Shown one piece after another: positions 1-6,486 of a stretch of DNA of 13,474 bases. How positions within the stretch are numbered: position 1 is the first letter of the stretch; every line of letters begins with the position of its first letter. A program made the position numbers and the translations under genes. The stretch comes from CAZXEU01 sp964639665 (lineage in GTDB: Bacteria > Bacteroidota > Rhodothermia > Rhodothermales > Bin80): the NCBI GenBank assembly GCA_964639665.1, contig CAZXEU010000160.1, forward strand, positions 1 through 13,474. The letters are read 5' to 3'. The notes under the pieces were generated by a model. That model made no database searches and was not told where the DNA came from. It saw only the letters and a program-made list of their open reading frames with translations.

Positions 1-279
1 GTGGTACGTGGAAAAGAGACCGAGGACAAAGGCGAGCAGCCCCAGCTTGAATGCAAAGCGGCTCAGGAGATCCTGGCCGCCGCCCCCGCGGCCCATCCAG
101 TACACGTAGCCGGTAATGACAATCTCAAGGACGGCAAGGCTAACAAACAGCGTCTGGCCAGCCTCGATGGCCCGGCCTATCCAAGCCTCGGTGGCCTGCC
201 GGAATACTTCCTGCGCGCAGTCGAAAAACTCCGTCGGAGCACACTCCTGCAAGGCGGCTTGCTGCGGCATGGATGTCAT
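1..279 (-). CDS. trbL: TrbL/VirB6-like conjugation membrane protein, N-terminal part (cut by window edge)
   Basis: Partial: 93 codons are visible, running open off the left edge. TrbL/VirB6 is the polytopic inner-membrane component of the type IV secretion channel and is usually far longer. After a polar stretch with two Cys (residues 12 and 21) comes an amphipathic segment (EAWIGRAIEAGQTLFVSLAV, 31-50). A hydrophobic helix (about 43-60) follows, then a short Gly-rich loop (RGGGG, 64-68) and a second hydrophobic helix from about 77. This GQTLF...LA.LEI layout followed by a glycine-rich turn is typical of TrbL N-termini. Position directly after trbJ in the trbB-C-D-E-J-L order supports the call. 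ATG at 279 is chosen; GTG at 282 and ATG at 270 are in frame and possible, and a TGA at 288-286 closes the frame upstream. No good ribosome site is visible. Confidence 0.82.
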   Translation of the reverse strand, partial: MTSMPQQAALQECAPTEFFDCAQEVFRQATEAWIGRAIEAGQTLFVSLAVLEIVITGYVYWMGRGGGGQDLLSRFAFKLGLLAFVLGLFSTYH

Positions 280-385
280 CACCGGTCAGAATGCCTGCGC
301 ACACCTGCGCGGCGGAGAATTCAGAGGAACAGGCCAGATTATGGCGGGTGGAGCCCGCTATCCCCTTTGGTCCCCGCCGCGCACG

Positions 386-1141
386 TCAGCGTCCGGGCAT
401 CCGAAGAAACGGCCGGCGCGGTCTGCGGGCGCTCTGCGCCCAATCTGCGCCGCCCACAAATGTCTCGTACTGCGTACGGGCCTGTGCCTCGCGATCCAGC
501 GCCGCGGCCGCGCGCACGGCCTCCAGATTGGCAAGCAGCACGAGCGACTGCCGTGTCATGAGCTGTTCCCGTGCACGGAGCACCTCGAGACTCGCCTTCA
601 CGTCGCGCAGCTGCTGCGGCTCGGCCGCCTGCGCGATTTCGCGCTTGAAGCGCTCAAGCTCCGCGTGGCTGCGCTCCAGCTGGCGTCCCTGCACGGCCAG
701 CGCCTCCAGCGCCCCTTCCATGGTGGCAAGGCTGCGCTCGGTCACGCTGCGCCCATGTGCAAGCGGATCAGCGGCGCGGGCGTGGCCAATAAAGGGCGTC
801 TTTGCCGCCGGCATGGCGACGTAGCTCAGCATCTGGTCTGCGGCAAGCGCCTCGCTTATCGGGCGCGTCAGCTCCGCCAGCGGCGTCGTGGACACCAGCC
901 CCCGCCTCGTGAGCGAGGCCTCGAAGCGGCGCAGATGCCTGTCCGTCAGACGCTCGGTCTCTTCGGTGCTCCGCCGAATGGCGCGCGTCAGCCCCAGGGT
1001 TTCCGCCATGAGGCCCGCCTGTTGTCGCAGCTCAGTCACCGTGGCGATGGCCTGGGCAAGCGATGCCACGTCGATCACGGGAAGCTGGGCAAAGGCGCCC
1101 GTAGAATATGAGAAGAGGATAATCAGCAGCAGTTTCTTCAT
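386..1141 (-). CDS. trbJ: TrbJ (VirB5-like) conjugal transfer protein
   Basis: 251 residues, normal for TrbJ. It has a clear Sec signal peptide: MKK, a hydrophobic core to about residue 14, and a probable cut after AFA (18), leaving QLPVIDVASLAQAI. That P-V-I-D-x-A-S/N-L start of the mature protein is characteristic of TrbJ. The rest is largely helical and rich in Glu, Arg, Ala and Leu, with coiled-coil-like stretches around 130-215, as expected for the VirB5 fold. VirB5/TrbJ proteins are periplasmic or pilus-tip components of the conjugation channel. The ATG lies 3 bases after the trbE stop, so the two are almost certainly co-transcribed and translationally coupled. The C-terminus (RRPRRPFLRMPGR) is strongly basic. 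No TrbK entry-exclusion lipoprotein gene follows; 104-107 bases separate it from trbL. Confidence 0.85.
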   Translation of the reverse strand: MKKLLLIILFSYSTGAFAQLPVIDVASLAQAIATVTELRQQAGLMAETLGLTRAIRRSTEETERLTDRHLRRFEASLTRRGLVSTTPLAELTRPISEALAADQMLSYVAMPAAKTPFIGHARAADPLAHGRSVTERSLATMEGALEALAVQGRQLERSHAELERFKREIAQAAEPQQLRDVKASLEVLRAREQLMTRQSLVLLANLEAVRAAAALDREAQARTQYETFVGGADWAQSARRPRRPFLRMPGR

Positions 1142-1144
1142 GGC

Positions 1145-3565
1145 CTACAGTTCGTCCAGGTGATCGAGAAATGCCTCGCCGCGACGCGCGATGAGGCAGA
1201 GTAGCTTTTTTCTGGATTCTTCCACCGACATGCCGGGCTGCGGCATGAGGAGCGTGCGCGCGACCGGACCCAGGTCGAGCTCGAAGAGCCGGCTGCCGTG
1301 CGCGCAGCGGTAATAGTAGTCGCGGCGGCGGCGCGCCTGCGCGATGATCTCGATTTCGCGATCCGTCAGGCCCAGAAACCGGTACACCTCTGCCACGTCC
1401 GGCGCCGCCGCCTCGGGGTTGGGCAGAATGATGCGCGTGGGGCAGGACTCTGCCAAGATCGCGCTGTGCTTCAGTCCGCGAAGCTGGGAAGCGGAATGGG
1501 CCACGATGACCAGTGCGGCATTGCGCTTCCTGAGCGTCAGGAGCCATTCCTGCAGCCGGTCCGCAAAGGCGGAGCGAAGCAGCGCCGCCCATACTTCTTC
1601 AATGATGATGAGCGTCGGACTGCCATCCAGCGTCCGCTCGACCATGCCGAACAGCGCCAGAAGCAGCGGAGCAACCAGGCTGTCGGAGAGGCGCAGGACA
1701 CTGTCCAGCTCGAAGGTCTGCATGCGCACCGTATCCAGGCCCGGGTGTGTGCCGTCCAGCAGACTGCCATACGGTCCCCGCACCGTGTACGGCTCCACCA
1801 TCTGCTGCAGCCGGCGGCCGAGGGCCAGATACAGCGCCGTAAGTGTTCTGCTCTCCGGCGGCCCTTCCGCCAGAAGCGCTAGGCCGCGCGAAAGCTCGCG
1901 GCGCTCGGGCGCCTCGCGGGGCGCTCCCGATGCCGCACACACCACTTCAAGCCAGGTCAGCGCACGTGCCCTGTCCGCGTCCGCGTCCAGGTGGCGCAGC
2001 GGCTGGAGCGCCGCCGCACCGTCAGTCCCCATGTCATGGTGCGTGCCGCCCGCCGCAAGCGTGGCCACGACGTGCGAGCGGCCCACGTCAAAGATGAAGA
2101 CGCGGCTGCGCCGGTAACGCAGAAAGCTCAGCGCCAAGAAGCCCGCGAGGACGCTCTTGCCTGCGCCTGTCGCTCCCACGACCAGCGTGTGCCCGACATC
2201 GCCCTGGTAAATATTCACCCTGAACGGCGTCGAGCCGCGGGCCCGCGCATGCAACAGCGGCGGGCTGCCGGCGGGAAACAGGCTGCTCGGGCATGTCTTC
2301 TCTCCCGGCCAGGGAGTGGTAACGGGAAACAGGTGAGAGGCGTTGTCGCTTGATACCAGCGGCCGGCGCAGGTTTGCCGCGCCGTGTCCCGGCAAGCTGC
2401 CTACAAAGGCATCCGTCGCATTTATACTTTCCAGTGCGCACGGCATGCCGCTGTCACGAAACACCTGCATCAGGGAGAGCGCCCGGGCTGCCCCGCGCCT
2501 GCGATCCGCATCACGAAGAAGCACCGTGTTGCTGAAATAGCCGAAGCGAACGTCGCCGGATGCCACTTCGGCTAGCGCGGCTGCCGAATCATCCTGCATC
2601 CGGGCAGCGTCCACGTCTTCCAGGCCGCGCCCGCTCTCCGGCAGCAGAGCCCTGAGGCCTCCACGCCGGTGGAACCAGCCTGTCTGCACGCGCCGGATGC
2701 GGCGCTCGGCCTCGTGTCGGCTCAGGCCCGTGAACCGCATGTGCCATCGTGCGCGCTCGCGTATGCCATTGAAGAAGTCACCCTGTGCGCATGCGGTTTC
2801 CGCACCGAGCGATGTCAGGCCCAGTACGTAGACGTATTCGCCGCCGACGCGCGGCGTGAAGCCGGTCTCCAGGTCGGCTGTCGCGAGCGCATGCCCGAGA
2901 TATGCGTACGTGGTGGCCACGTCCTCACGCCTTCCCGTAAGGCAGCGGTGGCACTCCCGCACCAGCTCCGCCGTATTCAGGCGGCGGACTTCAAAGCCGC
3001 TTTCCAGCATGGACGCCACTTCGCGGCATGTGGCCGCATACCTCTCCAGCATGCGCCGGTAGTCGAGCCCGCCGGCGTCCATCACCAGGTGCTCCCAGCG
3101 CCTTAGCGTCTCGCGGGGCGGCACGTGGGTGACAAGAAGCGTGTTGTCCGTTGCAAATTGCTTGCCCTTTCGCGTGAATTGCGCCCTTCGCTCCTCGTCC
3201 AGCGCATCCAGGGCAGCCGCCGGGAAATGGCACGAATGCGGCGGCGGATAGCCGCGGACCTGCTCCCGGTGCAGGTTGACTTCCAGGGCATAGCCTTCGC
3301 CGCAAAGCCGCAGTGCATCCGCCGCTAGTGCAGCGGCACGCGCAATTTCGCTTTCTGAAGCGCTTTCAAGGTCCCGCCCTCGTACGGCGTACCCCGAGAG
3401 GAAGGCCCCGTCCTTCATGAGAATGGTGCCCTCATCAATCACGAAGGCCCAGCCCAGGAGGTCGCCGAGACCCTCCCGGGGCCCGCGGCCGCGCAGGATG
3501 CGGCGCGAGGCCTCCGCCGCGCCGGCGCCGAGGAGGCCGCCCAGTGCAAGGCTGACAGCTTCCAT
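1145..3565 (-). CDS. trbE: TrbE/VirB4 conjugation ATPase
   Basis: 806 residues from ATG at 3565, close to the usual length of TrbE. VirB4/TrbE is the large cytoplasmic ATPase at the base of the type IV secretion channel and powers pilus assembly and substrate transfer. Visible features are an N-terminal VirB4 domain (about 35-400; note GEYVYVLGLTSLGAET at 242-257), Walker A GATGAGKS (464-471), FIFDVGRSH (490-498), and a Walker B strand TLIIIEEVWAALL (651-663) with E656-E657 where many relatives have D-E. A sensor-like region LVIVAHSASQL (685-695) follows. The reading frame stays open 222 bases upstream to an ATG at 3787, but that extension lies on top of trbD and is low-complexity, so the start at 3565 is used. 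That start is 8 bases after the trbD stop. The stop is 3 bases before trbJ. Confidence 0.93.
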   Translation of the reverse strand: MEAVSLALGGLLGAGAAEASRRILRGRGPREGLGDLLGWAFVIDEGTILMKDGAFLSGYAVRGRDLESASESEIARAAALAADALRLCGEGYALEVNLHREQVRGYPPPHSCHFPAAALDALDEERRAQFTRKGKQFATDNTLLVTHVPPRETLRRWEHLVMDAGGLDYRRMLERYAATCREVASMLESGFEVRRLNTAELVRECHRCLTGRREDVATTYAYLGHALATADLETGFTPRVGGEYVYVLGLTSLGAETACAQGDFFNGIRERARWHMRFTGLSRHEAERRIRRVQTGWFHRRGGLRALLPESGRGLEDVDAARMQDDSAAALAEVASGDVRFGYFSNTVLLRDADRRRGAARALSLMQVFRDSGMPCALESINATDAFVGSLPGHGAANLRRPLVSSDNASHLFPVTTPWPGEKTCPSSLFPAGSPPLLHARARGSTPFRVNIYQGDVGHTLVVGATGAGKSVLAGFLALSFLRYRRSRVFIFDVGRSHVVATLAAGGTHHDMGTDGAAALQPLRHLDADADRARALTWLEVVCAASGAPREAPERRELSRGLALLAEGPPESRTLTALYLALGRRLQQMVEPYTVRGPYGSLLDGTHPGLDTVRMQTFELDSVLRLSDSLVAPLLLALFGMVERTLDGSPTLIIIEEVWAALLRSAFADRLQEWLLTLRKRNAALVIVAHSASQLRGLKHSAILAESCPTRIILPNPEAAAPDVAEVYRFLGLTDREIEIIAQARRRRDYYYRCAHGSRLFELDLGPVARTLLMPQPGMSVEESRKKLLCLIARRGEAFLDHLDEL

Positions 3566-3573
3566 GGCCGGCG

Positions 3574-3894
3574 CTAGACGGAAGACTGGATGCGGTCGCT
3601 CCAGAACGCGCGCTGCTCCCTTGCCTGCCGCGGATAGAGTCCGCCGTAGCGCATGGCACGCGGCAGTATGTCCATCAGGTACGGCTCCCGCTCGAAGAGC
3701 CGCCGGAGTAGCGGCAAGAGCCCCGCGTAAACACCCGCACATCCCAGAAGCACCCACAGATGAAACCGGGCCGCGACGGCCAGGCACAGCAGGACGAGCG
3801 CCAGGAGCAGGAACGCATCCTGGGGCAGACCCATAAGGAAGGGTCTGCGCTGAAGCGAGGCGTAGACCCTGGCGCGCGTACGTTCCCGGTTCAT
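3574..3894 (-). CDS. trbD: TrbD/VirB3-like conjugal transfer membrane protein
   Basis: 106 residues, the usual size for VirB3/TrbD. The N-terminal motif YASLQRRPFLMGLPQ (11-25) matches the conserved S-L-x-R-P-x-L-x-x-G-x-P signature of this family. A long hydrophobic region (about 27-60, forming one or two membrane helices) follows, then the family's L-x-x-I-L-x-R-A-x-x-Y element (DILPRAMRYGGLYPRQA, 75-91). VirB3 is a small inner-membrane protein that partners VirB4, which agrees with trbE starting 8 bases downstream. The ATG follows the trbC stop by 4 bases. Nothing is truncated. Confidence 0.9.
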   Translation of the reverse strand: MNRERTRARVYASLQRRPFLMGLPQDAFLLLALVLLCLAVAARFHLWVLLGCAGVYAGLLPLLRRLFEREPYLMDILPRAMRYGGLYPRQAREQRAFWSDRIQSSV

Positions 3895-3898
3895 GCGG

Positions 3899-4198
3899 TC
3901 AGAGGGTTGCGCCCTGGAAGGCGAAAAACTCGGATATCTGGGCGGCCCCGAATATGATGATCGCCCCTACCACCGTGCGCCCCAGGATCTCGCCTGCGCG
4001 GCTTGCGCGCGAGATCCACCAGGCCATGCCGCCAAGTACGATGATGAGCAGGAATCCGGCCGTGGCCAGATCGCCCGTGAGCATGGAAACGAGCTTCTGC
4101 ACCGTCGAGGTCGCGATTTCGATGCCGCGCACGCCGCTGGCCGCCGAGGGCATCGACAGGAAGGCGAACGCGAGACAGAAGGCAACAAATCGGAGCAT
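3899..4198 (-). CDS. trbC: TrbC/VirB2-like conjugative pilin precursor
   Basis: 99 residues from ATG at 4198. It encodes the pilin subunit of the conjugative pilus. The signal peptide is visible (MLRFVAFCLAFAFLSMPSAA, 1-20, with cleavage likely around SAAS). A short amphipathic segment containing STVQKLVSMLTGDLATAG (31-48) follows, then two membrane helices (about 48-64 and 75-92) separated by a basic loop SRASRAG, the standard two-helix VirB2/TrbC layout. An in-frame ATG at 4234 would add 12 residues (MPVVWWHSPWPA) that spoil the signal-peptide start, so the inner ATG is preferred. The protein ends only a few residues after helix 2 (FFAFQGATL). It therefore lacks the long C-terminal tail that RP4 TrbC loses during maturation. 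It is 63 bases after the trbB stop and 4 bases before trbD. Confidence 0.87.
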   Translation of the reverse strand: MLRFVAFCLAFAFLSMPSAASGVRGIEIATSTVQKLVSMLTGDLATAGFLLIIVLGGMAWWISRASRAGEILGRTVVGAIIIFGAAQISEFFAFQGATL

Positions 4199-4261
4199 GG
4201 CCGGCCATGGACTGTGCCACCATACTACGGGCAAGGCGCAGCAGAGAGAGCCGGCCTCAGG

Positions 4262-5206
4262 CTACGAATCGGACAAGATGTGCTTAAGCCCGGTCTTCGT
4301 AAGGCGGGCAATTTCGCGTACACGCCGGGCGGTGCCATGCCCGGCTATCAGAATCACGTACTGTACGGCTCGCAGCACCATGGCGCGCTGGTCCACGCCG
4401 CCTGCCCCTTCCCGGGCAAGCTCGGCCAGGCGCTCCAGGGCGCTTTCCGCGTCTTCACCGTGCACGGTGCCGCAGCCTCCGGGATGCCCCGTAATCCAGG
4501 CATCGAGAAGGTCCTTCGCCGCGCCGTCGCGCACCTCGCCGATGATGATGCGGCTGGGCGTGGCACGCAGGCTGTACTTCACGAGGTGGCGCATGGTTAC
4601 CTCGTCGCTCGTGCGAAGGCGCAGGAGATCGGCCGCCTCGCACCACAGCTCGGGCGTATCCTCCAGGATAAGCAGGCGCTCGCCGGGAAACTGGCGCACC
4701 ATTTCTGAAAGGATAGCTCCGCACAAGGTCGTCTTGCCGCTGGCCGTCGGCCCCGCCACGATGACGTTCCGCCGCTGGCGAACGATCTGACGGATGGCGT
4801 CGAACCCGCGCGCGCACAGCGCGCCCTGTGCCACGTACTCCGGCAGCGCAATGCCGCGTCCGAGCGGCTTCCGGATGACCAGCGCCGGCCCCTCCACGAT
4901 CGGGGGCAGGAATCCCTGCAGGCGGCACTTGCCGAATTCGCGCGGCAGCACGGCCGCCAGCGACGGCCGCTCGGCCGAAATCTCCGTGCCTGTATAGGTG
5001 GCTACCGCCCGGAGGAAGGCTTCCACGTCCGATGCCCTGAGTCGGGCGGCTGTACGAGCGCGCCCCTTCTCTCGGCTAACGGTGCGCACCACCATATCCG
5101 GGTTGACGTAGACCTCCTCGATGTCCGGCTCGTCGAGTGCAGCCAGCACGTGCGCTCCCAGGTGGCGCCTGAGCAGCTCCGATAGACGCCGGGAGTATTC
5201 GCTCAC
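4262..5206 (-). CDS. trbB: TrbB/VirB11-type traffic ATPase
   Basis: 314 residues from a GTG at 5206 that overlaps the traF stop as GTGA. It encodes a hexameric cytoplasmic ATPase of the GspE/VirB11 superfamily that drives conjugative pilus assembly. Visible features are the N-terminal domain (to about 115), Walker A AGPTASGKTT (151-160), the Asp box LLILEDTPELW (178-188), a Walker B-like RIIIGEVRDG (219-228), and the His box GHPGGCGTVHGEDA (240-253). The P-loop has Ala at 155 where most homologues have Gly. A longer frame upstream to an ATG at 5287 lies wholly inside traF and adds a low-complexity Ala/Arg leader, so it was rejected. The length with GTG is normal for TrbB. The sequence CGGAAGCTCCG just upstream gives a weak GGAAG ribosome site. 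Confidence 0.92.
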   Translation of the reverse strand: MSEYSRRLSELLRRHLGAHVLAALDEPDIEEVYVNPDMVVRTVSREKGRARTAARLRASDVEAFLRAVATYTGTEISAERPSLAAVLPREFGKCRLQGFLPPIVEGPALVIRKPLGRGIALPEYVAQGALCARGFDAIRQIVRQRRNVIVAGPTASGKTTLCGAILSEMVRQFPGERLLILEDTPELWCEAADLLRLRTSDEVTMRHLVKYSLRATPSRIIIGEVRDGAAKDLLDAWITGHPGGCGTVHGEDAESALERLAELAREGAGGVDQRAMVLRAVQYVILIAGHGTARRVREIARLTKTGLKHILSDS

Positions 5207-5784
5207 CGGAGCTTCCGGGCATGCTCGCGAAGCAGCCGCCTGGCCCTTTTTCCGAGCGGCCGCAGCACGACATGCGGCGGTTTGCACGTAACGGGACCGA
5301 AGTAGCGACTGTCATAGCTGAGTGCATCAAGCGTGCTTACCACGAAGCATTCGCCCGGTCCGAGCACTACCTGCCCGGTGGCCTGCTGCACGGCTCTGCC
5401 ATGGCTGTCAAGCGCTTGCGGCGCGGACTTGGGAAGCAGTTGCCCGCGCACGCGGACGCCAAGCGTGTCAACACGCACCGTGTCCCCTTCCAGCGCCGCC
5501 ACCAGCTTGCCCACGGCCGCAGCACCGGACGGGCACGATCCCGGCATCAGGTAGGCCCGCGCTAGCGCTTCGGACGCCGCCTCCGGGGGGATGCACACCC
5601 GCACGAGATCGCCCACCTGGAGGGTGCCGGCCTTGCGGGCGATGTACAGGCCGCGGGGAAGGGATGCGGTCGTGTTGTAGAACAGCGGCAGGGACACGGC
5701 GCCCGGGGGCGCGTGCCTGAAATGTATTGCGGCCAAGAGCACGACCAGGACCGCGGCTGCCAGCATTCTGGATCCCCACTTCAT
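5203..5784 (-). CDS. traF: TraF-like conjugative transfer S26 serine peptidase
   Basis: 193 residues. This is a signal-peptidase-I-like membrane protease of the TraF group (S26). In RP4, TraF trims and cyclises the TrbC pilin. An N-terminal membrane anchor (about 7-20) is followed by the Ser box LFYNTTASLPRGLYIAR (34-50), with likely nucleophile Ser41. The Lys box is VGKLVAALEGDTVRV (91-105), with likely general base Lys93. A C-terminal box contains ALSYDSRYFGPV (154-165), which matches the S-x-D-S-R-Y-F-G-P signature. It opens the minus-strand operon: its end overlaps trbB by 4 bases and 84 bases separate its start from the divergent SRAP gene, so the operon promoter is probably in that spacer. 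No clear Shine-Dalgarno is seen. The family call is solid; use of TrbC as substrate is inferred from the neighbourhood. Confidence 0.88.
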   Translation of the reverse strand: MKWGSRMLAAAVLVVLLAAIHFRHAPPGAVSLPLFYNTTASLPRGLYIARKAGTLQVGDLVRVCIPPEAASEALARAYLMPGSCPSGAAAVGKLVAALEGDTVRVDTLGVRVRGQLLPKSAPQALDSHGRAVQQATGQVVLGPGECFVVSTLDALSYDSRYFGPVTCKPPHVVLRPLGKRARRLLREHARKLR

Positions 5785-5868
5785 GGCAAGACGTAGATGG
5801 CGCCTATCTTACGGCAAGCGCCCTGCCCGGACGCAGCCTGACCCCCAATCTTGCTCACATCGTAACCC
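5785..5868. promoter_or_regulatory. Divergent intergenic spacer between traF and the SRAP gene
   Basis: 84 bases between the starts of two outward-facing genes, so it must hold or overlap the promoters of the trb operon (minus) and of SRAP (plus). It contains modest A/T patches such as TATCTTACGG and AATCTTGCTC. I see no convincing TTG/TAnnTTTG (Bacteroidota-type) or TTGACA/TATAAT pair, and no long palindrome for an operator. The regulatory role is inferred from layout only. Confidence 0.4.
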
Positions 5869-6486
5869 ATGTGCGGCCGCATCGCCCAGGCACACACGCC
5901 CGATGAGCTGACCGAGCTCCTGGGATTCACCGAAGGAGCTGACAACCTGCGCGAAGTGCGCGCCTCGTTCAACCTGCCTCCCTCGCAGCTGATGCCGGCA
6001 CTGGTGCCATTCTCCACCGCGGCTGCCTGGCGGTCCTTTGTCTGGGGCATCGAGCCCAAGTGGAAGGGCCGGTCCGTCATCAATGCGCGCTCCGAGACCG
6101 TAGCCGAGAAACCGTTCTTCAGGCGCTCATTCCAGGAACGGCGCTGCGTACTCCCCGCTACCGCCTACTACGAATGGCGGGCTCGCGGCGAGCCATGGTG
6201 CATTCGCCCAAAGGCAAACGAGCCGCTGCTCCTGGCCGGTATCCATTGCGGCGGCCAATGCGTGGTTCTAACGCGCGCCGCGCGCCCGGACCTGGCCTTC
6301 ATTCACGACCGCATGCCGGTTGCCATGCCCAGTGACCTCCTGCTGCCGTGGCTGCACGACGAAGAGTCGGCTCCTCATGTCTTTGCGGCAGCCCTGGAGG
6401 TGCCGTTACATGCCTACCGCGTCAGCAGTAGCGTAGGCAGCCCGCGCTTCAACACTCCTGCGTGCCTGGAGGCGCTTCCGGAGTAG
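5869..6486 (+). CDS. SRAP (SOS response-associated peptidase, YedK/HMCES family) protein
   Basis: 205 residues, intact. SRAP proteins form a covalent thiazolidine link through their N-terminal Cys with abasic sites in single-stranded DNA, shielding them from cleavage; the initiator Met is removed to free that Cys. The key features are present: MCGR start with Cys2, Asn34 in ASFNLPPSQ (the N-x-A-P-T/S-Q element), VINARSET (70-77), YYEW with Glu102, and HDRMP with His146. The start is fixed by Cys2. It is transcribed away from the trb operon across an 84-base spacer. Its stop codon lies opposite the degenerate 3' end of a minus-strand pseudogene, so the two are convergent and slightly overlapping. 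It may be cargo of the conjugative element or a chromosomal neighbour; the sequence does not decide. Confidence 0.92.
   Translation: MCGRIAQAHTPDELTELLGFTEGADNLREVRASFNLPPSQLMPALVPFSTAAAWRSFVWGIEPKWKGRSVINARSETVAEKPFFRRSFQERRCVLPATAYYEWRARGEPWCIRPKANEPLLLAGIHCGGQCVVLTRAARPDLAFIHDRMPVAMPSDLLLPWLHDEESAPHVFAAALEVPLHAYRVSSSVGSPRFNTPACLEALPE

Noticed and set aside
1..1163. Long plus-strand open frames over the trbJ/trbL region
   Set aside because: They are antisense shadows in GC-rich coding DNA. The minus strand gives recognisable TrbJ and TrbL with signal peptide and membrane helices, while the plus frames are Arg/Pro/Ala-rich without any family resemblance.
3566..3787. Upstream extension of the trbE frame to an ATG at 3787
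   Set aside because: It overlaps most of trbD in another frame, and its translation is Arg/Gly/Ala-rich without VirB4 similarity. The ATG at 3565 sits 8 bases after trbD and gives the normal length.
5207..5287. Upstream extension of trbB to an ATG at 5287
   Set aside because: It lies wholly within traF and adds an Ala/Arg-rich leader. The GTG overlapping the traF stop gives the family's usual length and start.
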